A stretch of 19,162 nucleotides of DNA from contig NZ_CALIAV010000053.1 in the NCBI RefSeq assembly GCF_938045625.1, positions 1-19,162 of the forward strand, written 5' to 3'. Below, piece after piece: positions 1 through 6,335 of the stretch. A model generated the notes under the pieces. The model was not told the origin of the DNA. It worked only from the letters and a program-made list of their open reading frames with translations, and did no database searches. This DNA comes from an uncultured Campylobacter sp. (GTDB lineage: Bacteria > Campylobacterota > Campylobacteria > Campylobacterales > Campylobacteraceae). The number at the start of each line of letters is the position of its first letter. Positions within the stretch are counted from its first letter, which is position 1. Both the position numbers and the translations under genes were made by a program.

Positions 1-71
1 TCCCCAGCCGCTAAATTCCTCCTGAGAGCTTTGTGGATCGTAGTAAAGCTTGCTCGCATCCAGCGTTAGAT

Positions 72-365
72 TTACGCTCCCAGCGCCGCCCTCACCTCGT
101 CGCTCGCCATCTCGATACTCCATGCAGGCTCCCATACGAGGTCTATCTCGCACTCTTCTACGCCGTCGACGTTTAGCACCGCCGTCTCTACCCAGCCAAG
201 TATCATCTCGTGCAGCGGGCATGAGCGCGTGGATAGCGTCATCGTGACCTTTGCTTTGCCGTTCTCGTCGCAAACCGCGTCGTAAATGAGCCCCAAGGAC
301 ACGATATCAAAGCCCACCTCGGGATCGACGATATTTGAGAGTGCGGCATAGATTTTTTCTTTCAT
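72..365 (-). CDS. DUF59/MIP18-family Fe-S cluster assembly-type protein
   Basis: A 97-residue protein that is a single DUF59 (MIP18/SufT/PaaD-like) domain. The family hallmarks are visible: D14-P15-E16 followed by an I-V-x-L-G-L-I-Y stretch, a CP motif at C49-P50, and a late W-E-P-A-W segment. The residues before the cysteine read S-T-R-S instead of the more usual T-x-P-G. Members of the family help assemble or deliver Fe-S clusters to target proteins in the cytoplasm; the target here is unknown. The ATG overlaps the TGA of the preceding membrane-protein gene as ATGA, which implies translational coupling. It is the last gene of a three-gene operon whose other members look related to heme/NO chemistry, so maturation of a redox enzyme is a reasonable inference. 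Confidence 0.85.
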   Translation of the reverse strand: MKEKIYAALSNIVDPEVGFDIVSLGLIYDAVCDENGKAKVTMTLSTRSCPLHEMILGWVETAVLNVDGVEECEIDLVWEPAWSIEMASDEVRAALGA

Positions 366-1564
366 TTTTCTTCCTTTATTCCAAATTTCGTAAATTTAAA
401 AACATTTATCACATTTATCGCAACTAAAACGATGCTAACTAGCAGACAAGCCACGCCGCAGTGCGCGAGCGATTTTATCTCCAGCCAGACGCCAAGCTCG
501 TAGAGCGCGAGTCCAAGAGCGTTAAAGCCGATGCCGATATATGCGGGTTTTTTAAGGATCATCTGATCTAGTAAAGGCACTTTTGTCTTACCCACGAACG
601 GCGCTACATAGTGATACCAGATGAGAAACGGCGCGATCTTGTAAAGATGAGCCGCGATAAATGCGAATAAAAAGCCGTAAATCAGCATAAACACCGCCAT
701 ATCATATCTATCCGCCGCGACTAAAACGCAAAATAGCACGAAGGCCACAAGCGAAAGAGCGATATTTACATTCCAGTAATCATACGCTTTGCGGACACGC
801 TTTTTTAGGATATATAGCGCCTCGGCGACAAAGCAAATAATCGCCGCTCCAAACGCAAAGTACGCATAAATTTCGCTAAAAAAGAGTAAAACGCCAGCCA
901 AAATATAAAACCCGAAGGCAAATTTGCTAAGCGTAAATTTTAGATCGTGCGCCAGGGCAAACATCGGTAGCAGCACGGTCGCCACGCCTACGATGATGAA
1001 AAAAACAAAGCCGAGTACGAAATAGACGTGAAATTTAAGCGCGAACATAAAATCCATCGGCAAAGTGCCAGAAAGTATCATCAAAAGGCAAAATCCAAGC
1101 GAGATGCCCGCGAGTAAAAATATCGCCGAAACAAAAAGCATAAAGGCCGCGAAGCTCTTTTTTTCATTGTCCATAAAGCTAACGATATAGGTCGTGCCAA
1201 AAAACAGTAGCGCGAGAAAAAGCGCCATGCCACCGCCGTGTATAAAGCCCGTCTTGCCGCTGATCATCCCGTAGCCCATCGCAGCGATCCCTACGCAGTA
1301 GACGGCTAAATTTAGCATCGCGCCCTTGATCGTCGAAAACGGCTTTTCTAAAATCACAGAAGTTAGCTGATATAGCGCGCCGATGATGATGCTCATAACA
1401 AATCCGACGAAAAATATATGCAAAAATCCCGCCGTCTCAAGCCCCGCTATCATCTCAAAATCCGCCGCGAAAAAGGCGGGAATGCTCGCGATCAAAAAAC
1501 AAATGCCCGCGATAAAATAACCGCCCACCAGCTTAAAAGGCGGCGCAAAGGTGTTTAAAAGCAT
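362..1564 (-). CDS. Polytopic membrane protein, heme-copper oxidase subunit I/NnrS-like
   Basis: A 400-residue, very hydrophobic protein with roughly 10-12 predicted membrane helices and short polar loops. Histidines lie in or next to helices at about 49, 109, 179, 206, 306, 318 and 368. H49 and H179 each start a similar unit: His, hydrophobic stretch, Gly about 13-14 residues later, then a (Q)L/LLP-type end. This resembles the heme-ligand pattern of heme-copper oxidase subunit I-like and NnrS-like proteins. Catalytic oxidase activity is not supported, because the full set of CuB histidines cannot be identified. The gene lies 8 bp after a DUF2249-like gene and overlaps a DUF59 gene by ATGA. 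Heme/copper binding or response to nitric oxide is inference; an uncharacterised transporter is the main alternative. Confidence 0.65.
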   Translation of the reverse strand: MLLNTFAPPFKLVGGYFIAGICFLIASIPAFFAADFEMIAGLETAGFLHIFFVGFVMSIIIGALYQLTSVILEKPFSTIKGAMLNLAVYCVGIAAMGYGMISGKTGFIHGGGMALFLALLFFGTTYIVSFMDNEKKSFAAFMLFVSAIFLLAGISLGFCLLMILSGTLPMDFMFALKFHVYFVLGFVFFIIVGVATVLLPMFALAHDLKFTLSKFAFGFYILAGVLLFFSEIYAYFAFGAAIICFVAEALYILKKRVRKAYDYWNVNIALSLVAFVLFCVLVAADRYDMAVFMLIYGFLFAFIAAHLYKIAPFLIWYHYVAPFVGKTKVPLLDQMILKKPAYIGIGFNALGLALYELGVWLEIKSLAHCGVACLLVSIVLVAINVINVFKFTKFGIKEEK

Positions 1565-1572
1565 GACCTATC

Positions 1573-1911
1573 TCAGTGACAAAGGCTCGCATCTACGTTT
1601 TTGACGTCCGCGCCCTGCTTTAGGCTAAAGGTCATCTTGACCGCCCCGCCCTCCAGATCCTCGCGCTCGACATCAAACTGCCCCTCTATTTTAGGGATCA
1701 GACCGGCTGGAAATTTATGATTTACCATCACGATTTTAGTGTTTTGGTTTGCAAATTTGATCGCTACCAGCGCATTTACCATAGGCTCGGGCGGCACGCA
1801 CGGACGGCTGTCAAAGCCGACGAAATCCACGCCGCCCTGGCTATATCTATAAAACGGCACCGTCGCGCCCTCGGCGTTAAACTGCTCGGCGTCTTTGAAA
1901 AAATCGCTCAT
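1573..1911 (-). CDS. DUF2249-like protein
   Basis: A soluble 112-residue protein. Residues about 28-100 fit the DUF2249 pattern: a D-x-R-x3-P-P-E-P-M segment near residues 34-44, a central V-M-V-N-H-K-F-P strand-loop, and a closing beta strand. The C-terminus is C-H. DUF2249 domains are often found next to hemerythrin, NnrS, DUF59 and denitrification genes, but their biochemical role is unsettled. The start is a clear ATG preceded by AAGGA at good spacing, with a TATAAT about 28 bases further upstream. It is the first gene of the operon with the membrane protein and the DUF59 protein. The domain assignment is by eye. Confidence 0.65.
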   Translation of the reverse strand: MSDFFKDAEQFNAEGATVPFYRYSQGGVDFVGFDSRPCVPPEPMVNALVAIKFANQNTKIVMVNHKFPAGLIPKIEGQFDVEREDLEGGAVKMTFSLKQGADVKNVDASLCH

Positions 1912-1938
1912 TTTTTATCCTTGTTTTAAATTTGGATA

Positions 1939-1944
1939 ATTATA
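1939..1944 (-). promoter_or_regulatory. Candidate -10 (TATAAT) for the DUF2249 operon
   Basis: On the minus strand TATAAT lies 28 bases before the ATG of the DUF2249-like gene, with the AAGGA ribosome site in between. Campylobacter sigma-70 promoters usually show a good -10 without a clear -35, as here. The start of transcription would fall near position 1932. Confidence 0.5.
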
Positions 1945-1967
1945 CTCTTATTTTGCGCGCGAGCGTC

Positions 1968-1981
1968 TTGACCTTGCTTAA
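1968..1981. promoter_or_regulatory. Possible Crp/Fnr-family operator
   Basis: The plus strand reads TTGAC-CTTG-CTTAA, an imperfect 5-4-5 dyad. Read on the minus strand it is TTAAG-N4-GTCAA, close to the Fnr (TTGAT-N4-ATCAA) and NssR (TTAAC-N4-GTTAA) patterns. Its centre at 1974.5 is about 42 bases upstream of the transcription start inferred from the TATAAT at 1939-1944, which is the class II activator position. The half-sites are imperfect, so this stays a candidate. Confidence 0.35.
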
Positions 1982-1994
1982 GGGATTAAATTTT

Positions 1995-2021
1995 AAATTT
2001 GACGGACGCGACGTCAAATTT
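1995..2021. repeat. Perfect 10-bp inverted repeat (hairpin)
   Basis: AAATTTGACG at 1995-2004 and CGTCAAATTT at 2012-2021 form a perfect 10-bp stem with a 7-base loop. It lies upstream of the DUF2249 promoter and downstream of the small secreted-protein gene, so it may end transcription from the latter. There is no proper T tract, and the arms are copies of the common TCAAATTT word. Confidence 0.5.
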
Positions 2022-2074
2022 GAGCGGCAAAACCCGAGCGTTGAAGGTATGAAATTTGAGATGAGATAAAATTT

Positions 2075-2097
2075 GGCGGCATAAATTTGACCGCCGA
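2075..2097 (-). terminator. Weak terminator-like hairpin after the small gene
   Basis: GGCGG (2075-2079) pairs with CCGCC (2091-2095), extended by a G-T and an A-T pair. It begins about 20 bases after the stop of the 61-residue gene on the minus strand and is followed by AAATTTTAT instead of a clean T run. It may help end that transcript. Confidence 0.35.
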
Positions 2098-2116
2098 TTA
2101 AAAGATAAAGCACCGT

Positions 2117-2302
2117 CTAGCAGTACTGCTTGTAGCCTTTTTTGCAGAGCTGTTTTTTGCCCTCTTGTTTTAGGATTTCGTTTTTGCTCTCGCCGTTATA
2201 GGTCGAGTTTTGGTCGCTGCTGCCGACCTTTTCGCCGTTTACATAGATATTGGCCGCATAAAGCCCCGCCAAAAATACCAAGAAAATCAAAATTTGCTTC
2301 AT
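2117..2302 (-). CDS. Small secreted protein with a C-terminal CX7C pair
   Basis: An unrecognised protein of 61 residues. Residues 1-17 form a clear signal peptide: K near the start, a hydrophobic core, and an L-Y-A-A end consistent with signal peptidase I cleavage. The mature part would be only about 44 residues, rich in K, N, G and S, with two cysteines (C53 and C61, spacing C-x7-C) that could form a disulfide in the periplasm. The ribosome site before the ATG is weak (GAAAG). The gene stands alone, with non-coding DNA rich in AAATTT on both sides. No function can be assigned. The signal peptide followed by a polar tail favours a real gene. Confidence 0.6.
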   Translation of the reverse strand: MKQILIFLVFLAGLYAANIYVNGEKVGSSDQNSTYNGESKNEILKQEGKKQLCKKGYKQYC

Positions 2303-2432
2303 AAATCGCTTTCAATTAAATTTAATCTCCAAAGCGCAAGCAAATCGCAGTCCAAATTTAAAAGCGAGCAAGTCAAATTTGAGCAAAAGCGGAGCAAGTG
2401 CGCCGCTAATCAATAAACTTAAAGCGGCAAAA

Positions 2433-2454
2433 CGGCGCAGTCAAATTTACGCCG
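2433..2454 (-). terminator. Possible purH terminator
   Basis: Downstream of purH on the minus strand, CGGCG pairs with CGCCG around a 12-base loop and is followed directly by TTTT. The stem is short but GC-only. A second possible pairing (GCGGC at 2424-2428 with GCCGC at 2451-2455) overlaps it. It starts about 24 bases past the purH stop. Confidence 0.4.
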
Positions 2455-2477
2455 CCTCGCCATCAAAAGATCAAATT

Positions 2478-4016
2478 TTAGTGTAAAAAATGGCGCACGC
2501 CCGTAAAATACATCGCCATGCCGTGCTCGTTTGCCGCAGCTACAACCTCGTCGTCGCGTATGCTGCCGCCGGGCTGTATCACGGCCTTCACGCCCGCCTC
2601 GCTTGCGATATCGATGCTGTCGCGGAACGGGAAAAACGCCTCGCTAGCAAGCGCGCAACCGCGTAAATCAAGCCCCATATCGCGCGCCTTAGCCACGGCC
2701 GCACGCGCGGCATCCACGCGACTCGTCATACCCATACCGATGGCGACGACGGCGCTGTTTTTCACGTAAACGACGCAGTTACTTTTCGTGAGCGCCGCGA
2801 CTTTCCACGCGATTTCGAGGTCTTTTAGCTCGGTCTCGCTGGCTGCGCGCGCGGTTTGCAGTTTCATATTTTCTAGCTCGCTAGCTTTTACCTCGTCGCT
2901 TTGCTGATAGACAAAGCCGCCGTCAACGTGCTTGAAGTCGTATTTGTCGTTTGCGCGCTGTAAAAATTTATTGCCCTGAGTGAAAATTTTGATGCGTTTT
3001 TTAGCCTCAAATACCGCGAGTGCGTCCTCGTCCACGTTTGCGGCGATGATAACCTCGACGTAGATTTCGTTGATTTTTTCTGCCAAGGCACGGTCTAGTG
3101 TACCGTTTATCGCCACGACGCCGCCGTATGCCGAGACGGGATCGCATTTTAGCGCCTCTACGTAGCTTTCTAGCAGATTTGATTTTACGGCAAAGCCGCA
3201 AGCGTTAGCGTGCTTGACGATGGCGACCGCAGGCGCGGCGTCAAAGCTGCTTGCTAGTGCTAAAGCCGCGTTTATATCGGTGATATTGTTAAAGCTAGCT
3301 TCGCCTTTTAGCGCGGTGAAGTTGTTGCTGAAAAAATAATCAAACTCGTATAGCGCGCCCTTTTGGTGCGGGTTTTCGCCGTAACGCGCATCAAAAACCT
3401 TGCTACCGGCGATAAATTTCATCTCGCCAAAGCCGTCGTTAAAGCGCTCGTTCATATAATTTGCGATCATCGAGTCGTATGCCGCGGTGTGTTCGTAGGC
3501 TTTTATCATCAAATTTCGCCTAAAAACGGCCTTTTCACTCTCATCCGCGCCTCCTATGACGCGCAAAACTTCGTCATAATCAAGCGGGTTAGTGACGATA
3601 TAAACGCTGGCGAAGTTTTTAGCCGCCGAGCGCACCATCGCAGGGCCACCGATGTCGATGTTTTCAATGATCTCGTCAAAATCATCTGTGCGGATAGTGG
3701 TTTGTTTAAACGGATATAAATTTACGCAAACTAGATCGATGCCGCCGATGCCGTGCTGTGCGGCTTGGCTCACGTGGTTTGCGTCGTTTCGCTTGTGCAA
3801 GATGCCGCCGTGGATCTTTGGGTGCAGGGTTTTTACGCGCCCCTCAAACATCTCGGGCGAGCCGGTGTATTCGCTAACTTCGACCGCCTTTACGCCCTGC
3901 TCTTTTAGCAGTTTGTGCGTGCCGCCTGTACTTAATATCTCAAAACCGAGTCGCTCGAGTCCTTTGGCAAACTCTACGATACCTTCTTTGTCGCTGACGC
4001 TGATTAATGCTCTCAT
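2478..4016 (-). CDS. purH: Bifunctional AICAR formyltransferase/IMP cyclohydrolase PurH
   Basis: A 512-residue protein of the usual PurH length. It catalyses the last two steps of IMP synthesis: formylation of AICAR with 10-formyl-THF, then ring closure to IMP, in the cytoplasm. The N-terminal MGS-like cyclohydrolase domain shows S-V-S-D-K-E-G, S-T-G-G-T and V-K-T-L-H-P-K-I-H-G-G (residues about 1-75). The transformylase domain shows G-E-N-P-H-Q-K near residue 214, K-H-A-N-A-C-G (the usual K-H-x-N-P-C-G with Ala for Pro), E-A-F-F-P-F-R-D and the closing T-G-V-R-H-F-x-H. The ATG has an AAAGGGAA ribosome site 5 bases upstream. It appears monocistronic, with about 175 bp of non-coding DNA after it and 282 bp before it. 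Confidence 0.97.
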   Translation of the reverse strand: MRALISVSDKEGIVEFAKGLERLGFEILSTGGTHKLLKEQGVKAVEVSEYTGSPEMFEGRVKTLHPKIHGGILHKRNDANHVSQAAQHGIGGIDLVCVNLYPFKQTTIRTDDFDEIIENIDIGGPAMVRSAAKNFASVYIVTNPLDYDEVLRVIGGADESEKAVFRRNLMIKAYEHTAAYDSMIANYMNERFNDGFGEMKFIAGSKVFDARYGENPHQKGALYEFDYFFSNNFTALKGEASFNNITDINAALALASSFDAAPAVAIVKHANACGFAVKSNLLESYVEALKCDPVSAYGGVVAINGTLDRALAEKINEIYVEVIIAANVDEDALAVFEAKKRIKIFTQGNKFLQRANDKYDFKHVDGGFVYQQSDEVKASELENMKLQTARAASETELKDLEIAWKVAALTKSNCVVYVKNSAVVAIGMGMTSRVDAARAAVAKARDMGLDLRGCALASEAFFPFRDSIDIASEAGVKAVIQPGGSIRDDEVVAAANEHGMAMYFTGVRHFLH

Positions 4017-4123
4017 TTATATTCCCTTTCTTTTGCCGACTTGTCTCTTGCGCGCCTTTAAATGAGCTAGAAATTTTTTTCCCTCGATGAACTACATGTT
4101 CTATCTTCGGTCGAAAATTTCGT

Positions 4124-4220
4124 CGCAACATTTAAATTCATCGCAAGATACCGCGCCGAAATTTGATTAAATTTTAAGAACCCAAAAGCGTAGAATTTTG
4201 AGATGGATTTAAATGTTGTG
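4124..4220. repeat. Long inverted repeat upstream of purH, MITE-like or structured RNA
   Basis: The left arm at 4124-4142 and right arm at 4202-4220 are 19 bases each and pair throughout if two G-U pairs are allowed (plus-strand RNA). As DNA, 17 of the 19 positions are standard complements. The arms enclose 59 bases of non-coding DNA. The octamer GAAAATTT occurs just outside both arms (4113-4120 and 4223-4230), like a target-site duplication, although AAATTT words are common here. The element fills much of the gap between purH and the J-protein gene. No ORF inside it is credible. Confidence 0.5.
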
Positions 4221-4222
4221 CA

Positions 4223-4272
4223 GAAAATTTGGGCAAGGCTAGACAGATGGTCTGCCGCAGTCCCAAATTTTC
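4223..4272. repeat. Strong compound hairpin after the TerB-J gene
   Basis: GAAAATTTGGG (4223-4233) and CCCAAATTTTC (4262-4272) form a perfect 11-bp outer stem. Inside it, GGC-AGAC (4237-4244, one bulged base) pairs with GTCT-GCC (4250-4256) around a 5-base loop. It begins 26 bases after the stop of the minus-strand TerB-J gene, so a terminator role is possible, with the T-rich segment inside the right arm. It also directly abuts the inverted repeat at 4124-4220. Confidence 0.5.
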
Positions 4273-4298
4273 AAACTCATTTAAAGACACTCAAAAGG

Positions 4299-5051
4299 CT
4301 AGCTTTTTTGTTTTATGGTTTCATACGCCTCATTTATCTCTTGCAACCTACGAGTACTCTTTTCTATCATCTCCTCGCTCTCGCCGCGCCCCATAAGGAT
4401 ATCTGGATGATATTTTTTTACGAGTTCGCGGTAGCGCTTTTTTACCTCGTCAAAGGACGCGTCCTCTTTTAGTCCAAGCACGTCGTAAGGGCTTTTAGCG
4501 CGTTTTACGTACGGATTGCTCTGGCCTCTTTTATCTTGCCGCCTTTGCCCGTAAAAATCGTCAAATCTCTTTAAAATCGACCAAAAATCGATCTCGTTAA
4601 GCCCAAACCCAGAGGCAATCTGCTCTATGATATTGCGCTCGCTTTTGCTAAATTCGCCGTCTATATAGGCCAAATTTAACAAAAACGATATCTTCGCGGC
4701 CACGGCGTCTTGACTCAGACGAAAGCGATCCCGGTACTGCCGCGCGATAAAATAGGCGTTATGCACCGTCTCTTTTTCGCGGTTATAGATCTGCTTTAGC
4801 TCCGCTCTCATAGCTGCGTCGTTACCGAGCCTTAGAGTGATATCGTCTAGCGTCTCGCTAATGAGGCGAGCTTCTAGCTCATTTACTCTGCCGTCGCTTT
4901 TGGCGACTTTGGCGAGCAGACTAACTAGAAATTTAGCCTCCTCAAACATCGCCTTTTTTCGCGAACCGCCTAAATTTGCGGGATTTTGGCTAAAATTTGA
5001 GACCAGATAGTAAATCCCGCAAAAGATCAAAAACCAAAAAATAAAATTCAA
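4299..5051 (-). CDS. Membrane-anchored TerB and J-domain co-chaperone (DjlA-like)
   Basis: A 250-residue protein. Residues 1-18 form one membrane anchor. Residues about 37-160 are a TerB-like helical domain with two acidic D-G-x-V/F-x-x-x-E motifs (S-D-G-R-V-N-E-L-E near 52 and I-D-G-E-F-S-K-S-E near 130). Residues 188-250 are a J domain with the H-P-D triad at 215-217. The layout (N-terminal anchor, TerB, C-terminal J) matches DjlA, which stimulates DnaK ATPase at the inner membrane. The start is TTG, supported by GGTGA five bases upstream; no better in-frame start is seen. The gene begins 4 bp after the stop of the SDH-type protease gene, so the two are co-transcribed, which suggests joint work in protein quality control. 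Confidence 0.85.
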   Translation of the reverse strand: MNFIFWFLIFCGIYYLVSNFSQNPANLGGSRKKAMFEEAKFLVSLLAKVAKSDGRVNELEARLISETLDDITLRLGNDAAMRAELKQIYNREKETVHNAYFIARQYRDRFRLSQDAVAAKISFLLNLAYIDGEFSKSERNIIEQIASGFGLNEIDFWSILKRFDDFYGQRRQDKRGQSNPYVKRAKSPYDVLGLKEDASFDEVKKRYRELVKKYHPDILMGRGESEEMIEKSTRRLQEINEAYETIKQKS

Positions 5052-5055
5052 AATA

Positions 5056-6114
5056 TCACCATAAATGATAAATCGTATTTTTGAGCTTGCCGCCGACCAG
5101 CTCGTTTTTACGCCACGAGCTCTCGTCGTTCATCACGTTCCAGCGGCGCTCGTCGGGGCGATAAAACCAATCTTTGTCGATCTGATAATAAATCTGCTTG
5201 CCGTTTGCCTCGATGATGTTGGCGATGTTGTTGTCGTGGTAGCTGTTCTCGTCGTAGTCGGTAAACGCGCGCTGTCCCATCTCGGAGTAAAGAAGCGTGA
5301 GCTCCTGCAGCATCTCGTTTAGCTCGTTGTCCATCTTTTGCACGTGCAGTCCGATCTCCTCGGCCTCGCGGAAAAGTATCGGATAGTCATGCGCCGGATA
5401 GTCGCTGTTTAGGCGCTCGGAGATGTTTTGGATCTTTGATTCGTCGTTCATGTGATAGCGCAAAAGCTCGCAGCAAATCTTTAGCGAGAGCGAGCTGGCA
5501 CGGTCTACTGCGCCAAAAACCAGCGGATGGATATAGTTGTATAGCGATTTATACGGGTTTTCGTCGTTGTCTTTTTCGTGCATTTTCCATAGTTTTATCA
5601 CGCGGTTTAGCTCGTCCATCGACACGCTAACGCGCTCGTTGCCGTTATCTATCGGGCTCATCGCGTGCTTTAGCGAGGTATCGACTGCGGTTAGATACGC
5701 TAGCGGACCCATCACGATCTCGTTTGCGCCTAGCGCCATCATCGTCGCTGCCGACGCGCAGTTAGCAGGGATGAGAGCGGTGATGTTTTTGCAGTAGTTT
5801 CGCAGAGTGCTGATGATACGAAGCGCCGCGATACCGCTGCCGCCGTCGCTTTTGATGAACAAAAATGCGTTTTCTATCTTTTTGCCCTTTAAAATTTCAT
5901 ACATCGCGCTCGCGTCGTTGCCGCAGACGCTGCCCGCGTTTGAGTTGTAGTATGTGATGAGCGTGCCGCCCAGTTTGGCCTCGACCGCTTTTAATACCTG
6001 CTGAGTCTCGCTAAATAGCACCGGCGGCTTAGCTACGCTTTTTTGATCCATTCCTCTGCCCTCCTTTTGCGGCTGTTCGTCCTCTTTGTTATTTAAAAAG
6101 TCTTTCCAAGACAT
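5056..6114 (-). CDS. SDH/SppA-like soluble serine protease (ClpP/crotonase fold)
   Basis: A 352-residue protein without signal peptide or membrane segment, so probably cytoplasmic. The core (about 50-200) follows the serine dehydrogenase proteinase (SDH, Pfam SDH_sah) pattern related to SppA/ClpP: S-D-G-G-S-G at 89-94, then a C-A-S-A-A-T segment with Ser121 as the likely nucleophile, followed by A-L-G-A-N-E-I-V-M-G-P and a D-T-S-L-K segment whose Lys149 may act as general base. The C-terminal 150 residues are polar, aromatic-rich and unassigned. The ATG has AAAGGAAAG upstream. It is first in a two-gene operon with the TerB-J protein. From memory this gene is absent from the equivalent C. jejuni locus. 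The fold is confident; substrate and catalytic dyad are inference. Confidence 0.75.
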   Translation of the reverse strand: MSWKDFLNNKEDEQPQKEGRGMDQKSVAKPPVLFSETQQVLKAVEAKLGGTLITYYNSNAGSVCGNDASAMYEILKGKKIENAFLFIKSDGGSGIAALRIISTLRNYCKNITALIPANCASAATMMALGANEIVMGPLAYLTAVDTSLKHAMSPIDNGNERVSVSMDELNRVIKLWKMHEKDNDENPYKSLYNYIHPLVFGAVDRASSLSLKICCELLRYHMNDESKIQNISERLNSDYPAHDYPILFREAEEIGLHVQKMDNELNEMLQELTLLYSEMGQRAFTDYDENSYHDNNIANIIEANGKQIYYQIDKDWFYRPDERRWNVMNDESSWRKNELVGGKLKNTIYHLW

Positions 6115-6335
6115 CTACTTTCCTTTCAAATTCGTGTTAAATTTTACTTTTACGGTCGCCTGCAAGCTCGGCAAGATCACGGATCATCATCGCGAGCTGC
6201 TTAAATTTGATCAAATTTGACGCCAAAGCGCGCGGATAAACATCGCCGAGGCAAGCTAAATTTAGCAAGCGTCAAATTTACGCCACTCAAATTTAGCTCG
6301 GCCAAACCCGCCTCGCCAAAATTGGGCGTCAAATT
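6115..6335. repeat. Gap between purL and the protease gene, dense in AAATTT repeats
   Basis: No gene is seen in these 221 bases. The palindrome AAATTT occurs at 6139, 6203, 6213, 6258, 6274, 6289 and 6331, usually within TCAAATTT, AAATTTGA or CTAAATTTAG. The 11-mer AAATTTGACGC (6213-6223) is inverted at 6269-6279 and again at 6326-6336, and GCTAAATTTAGC (6255-6266) is a perfect palindrome. These could fold into alternative hairpins and may end purL transcription, but no classic terminator is seen. Confidence 0.6.

Noticed and set aside
1..123. Minus-strand open frame running off the left edge, reading L-T-L-D-A-S-K-L-Y-Y-D-P-Q in the last part
   Set aside because: The composition is protein-like after position 75, but the only ATG (at 123) lies inside the DUF59 gene with a 50-base overlap, and there is no clear start with a ribosome site. 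It is too short to call.
3363..3719. Plus-strand ORF of 118 codons
   Set aside because: Fully antisense to conserved purH sequence, with no ribosome site or family resemblance.
4299..4313. AAAAGGCTAGCTTTTTT palindrome at the end of the TerB-J gene as a terminator
   Set aside because: The palindrome has almost no loop and spans the stop codon. The hairpin at 4223-4272 is a better candidate.
4203..4472. Plus-strand ORF of 89 codons with hydrophobic segments
   Set aside because: Most of it is antisense to the J-domain region of a clear gene, and its start lies in the inverted-repeat element. It is probably a shadow.
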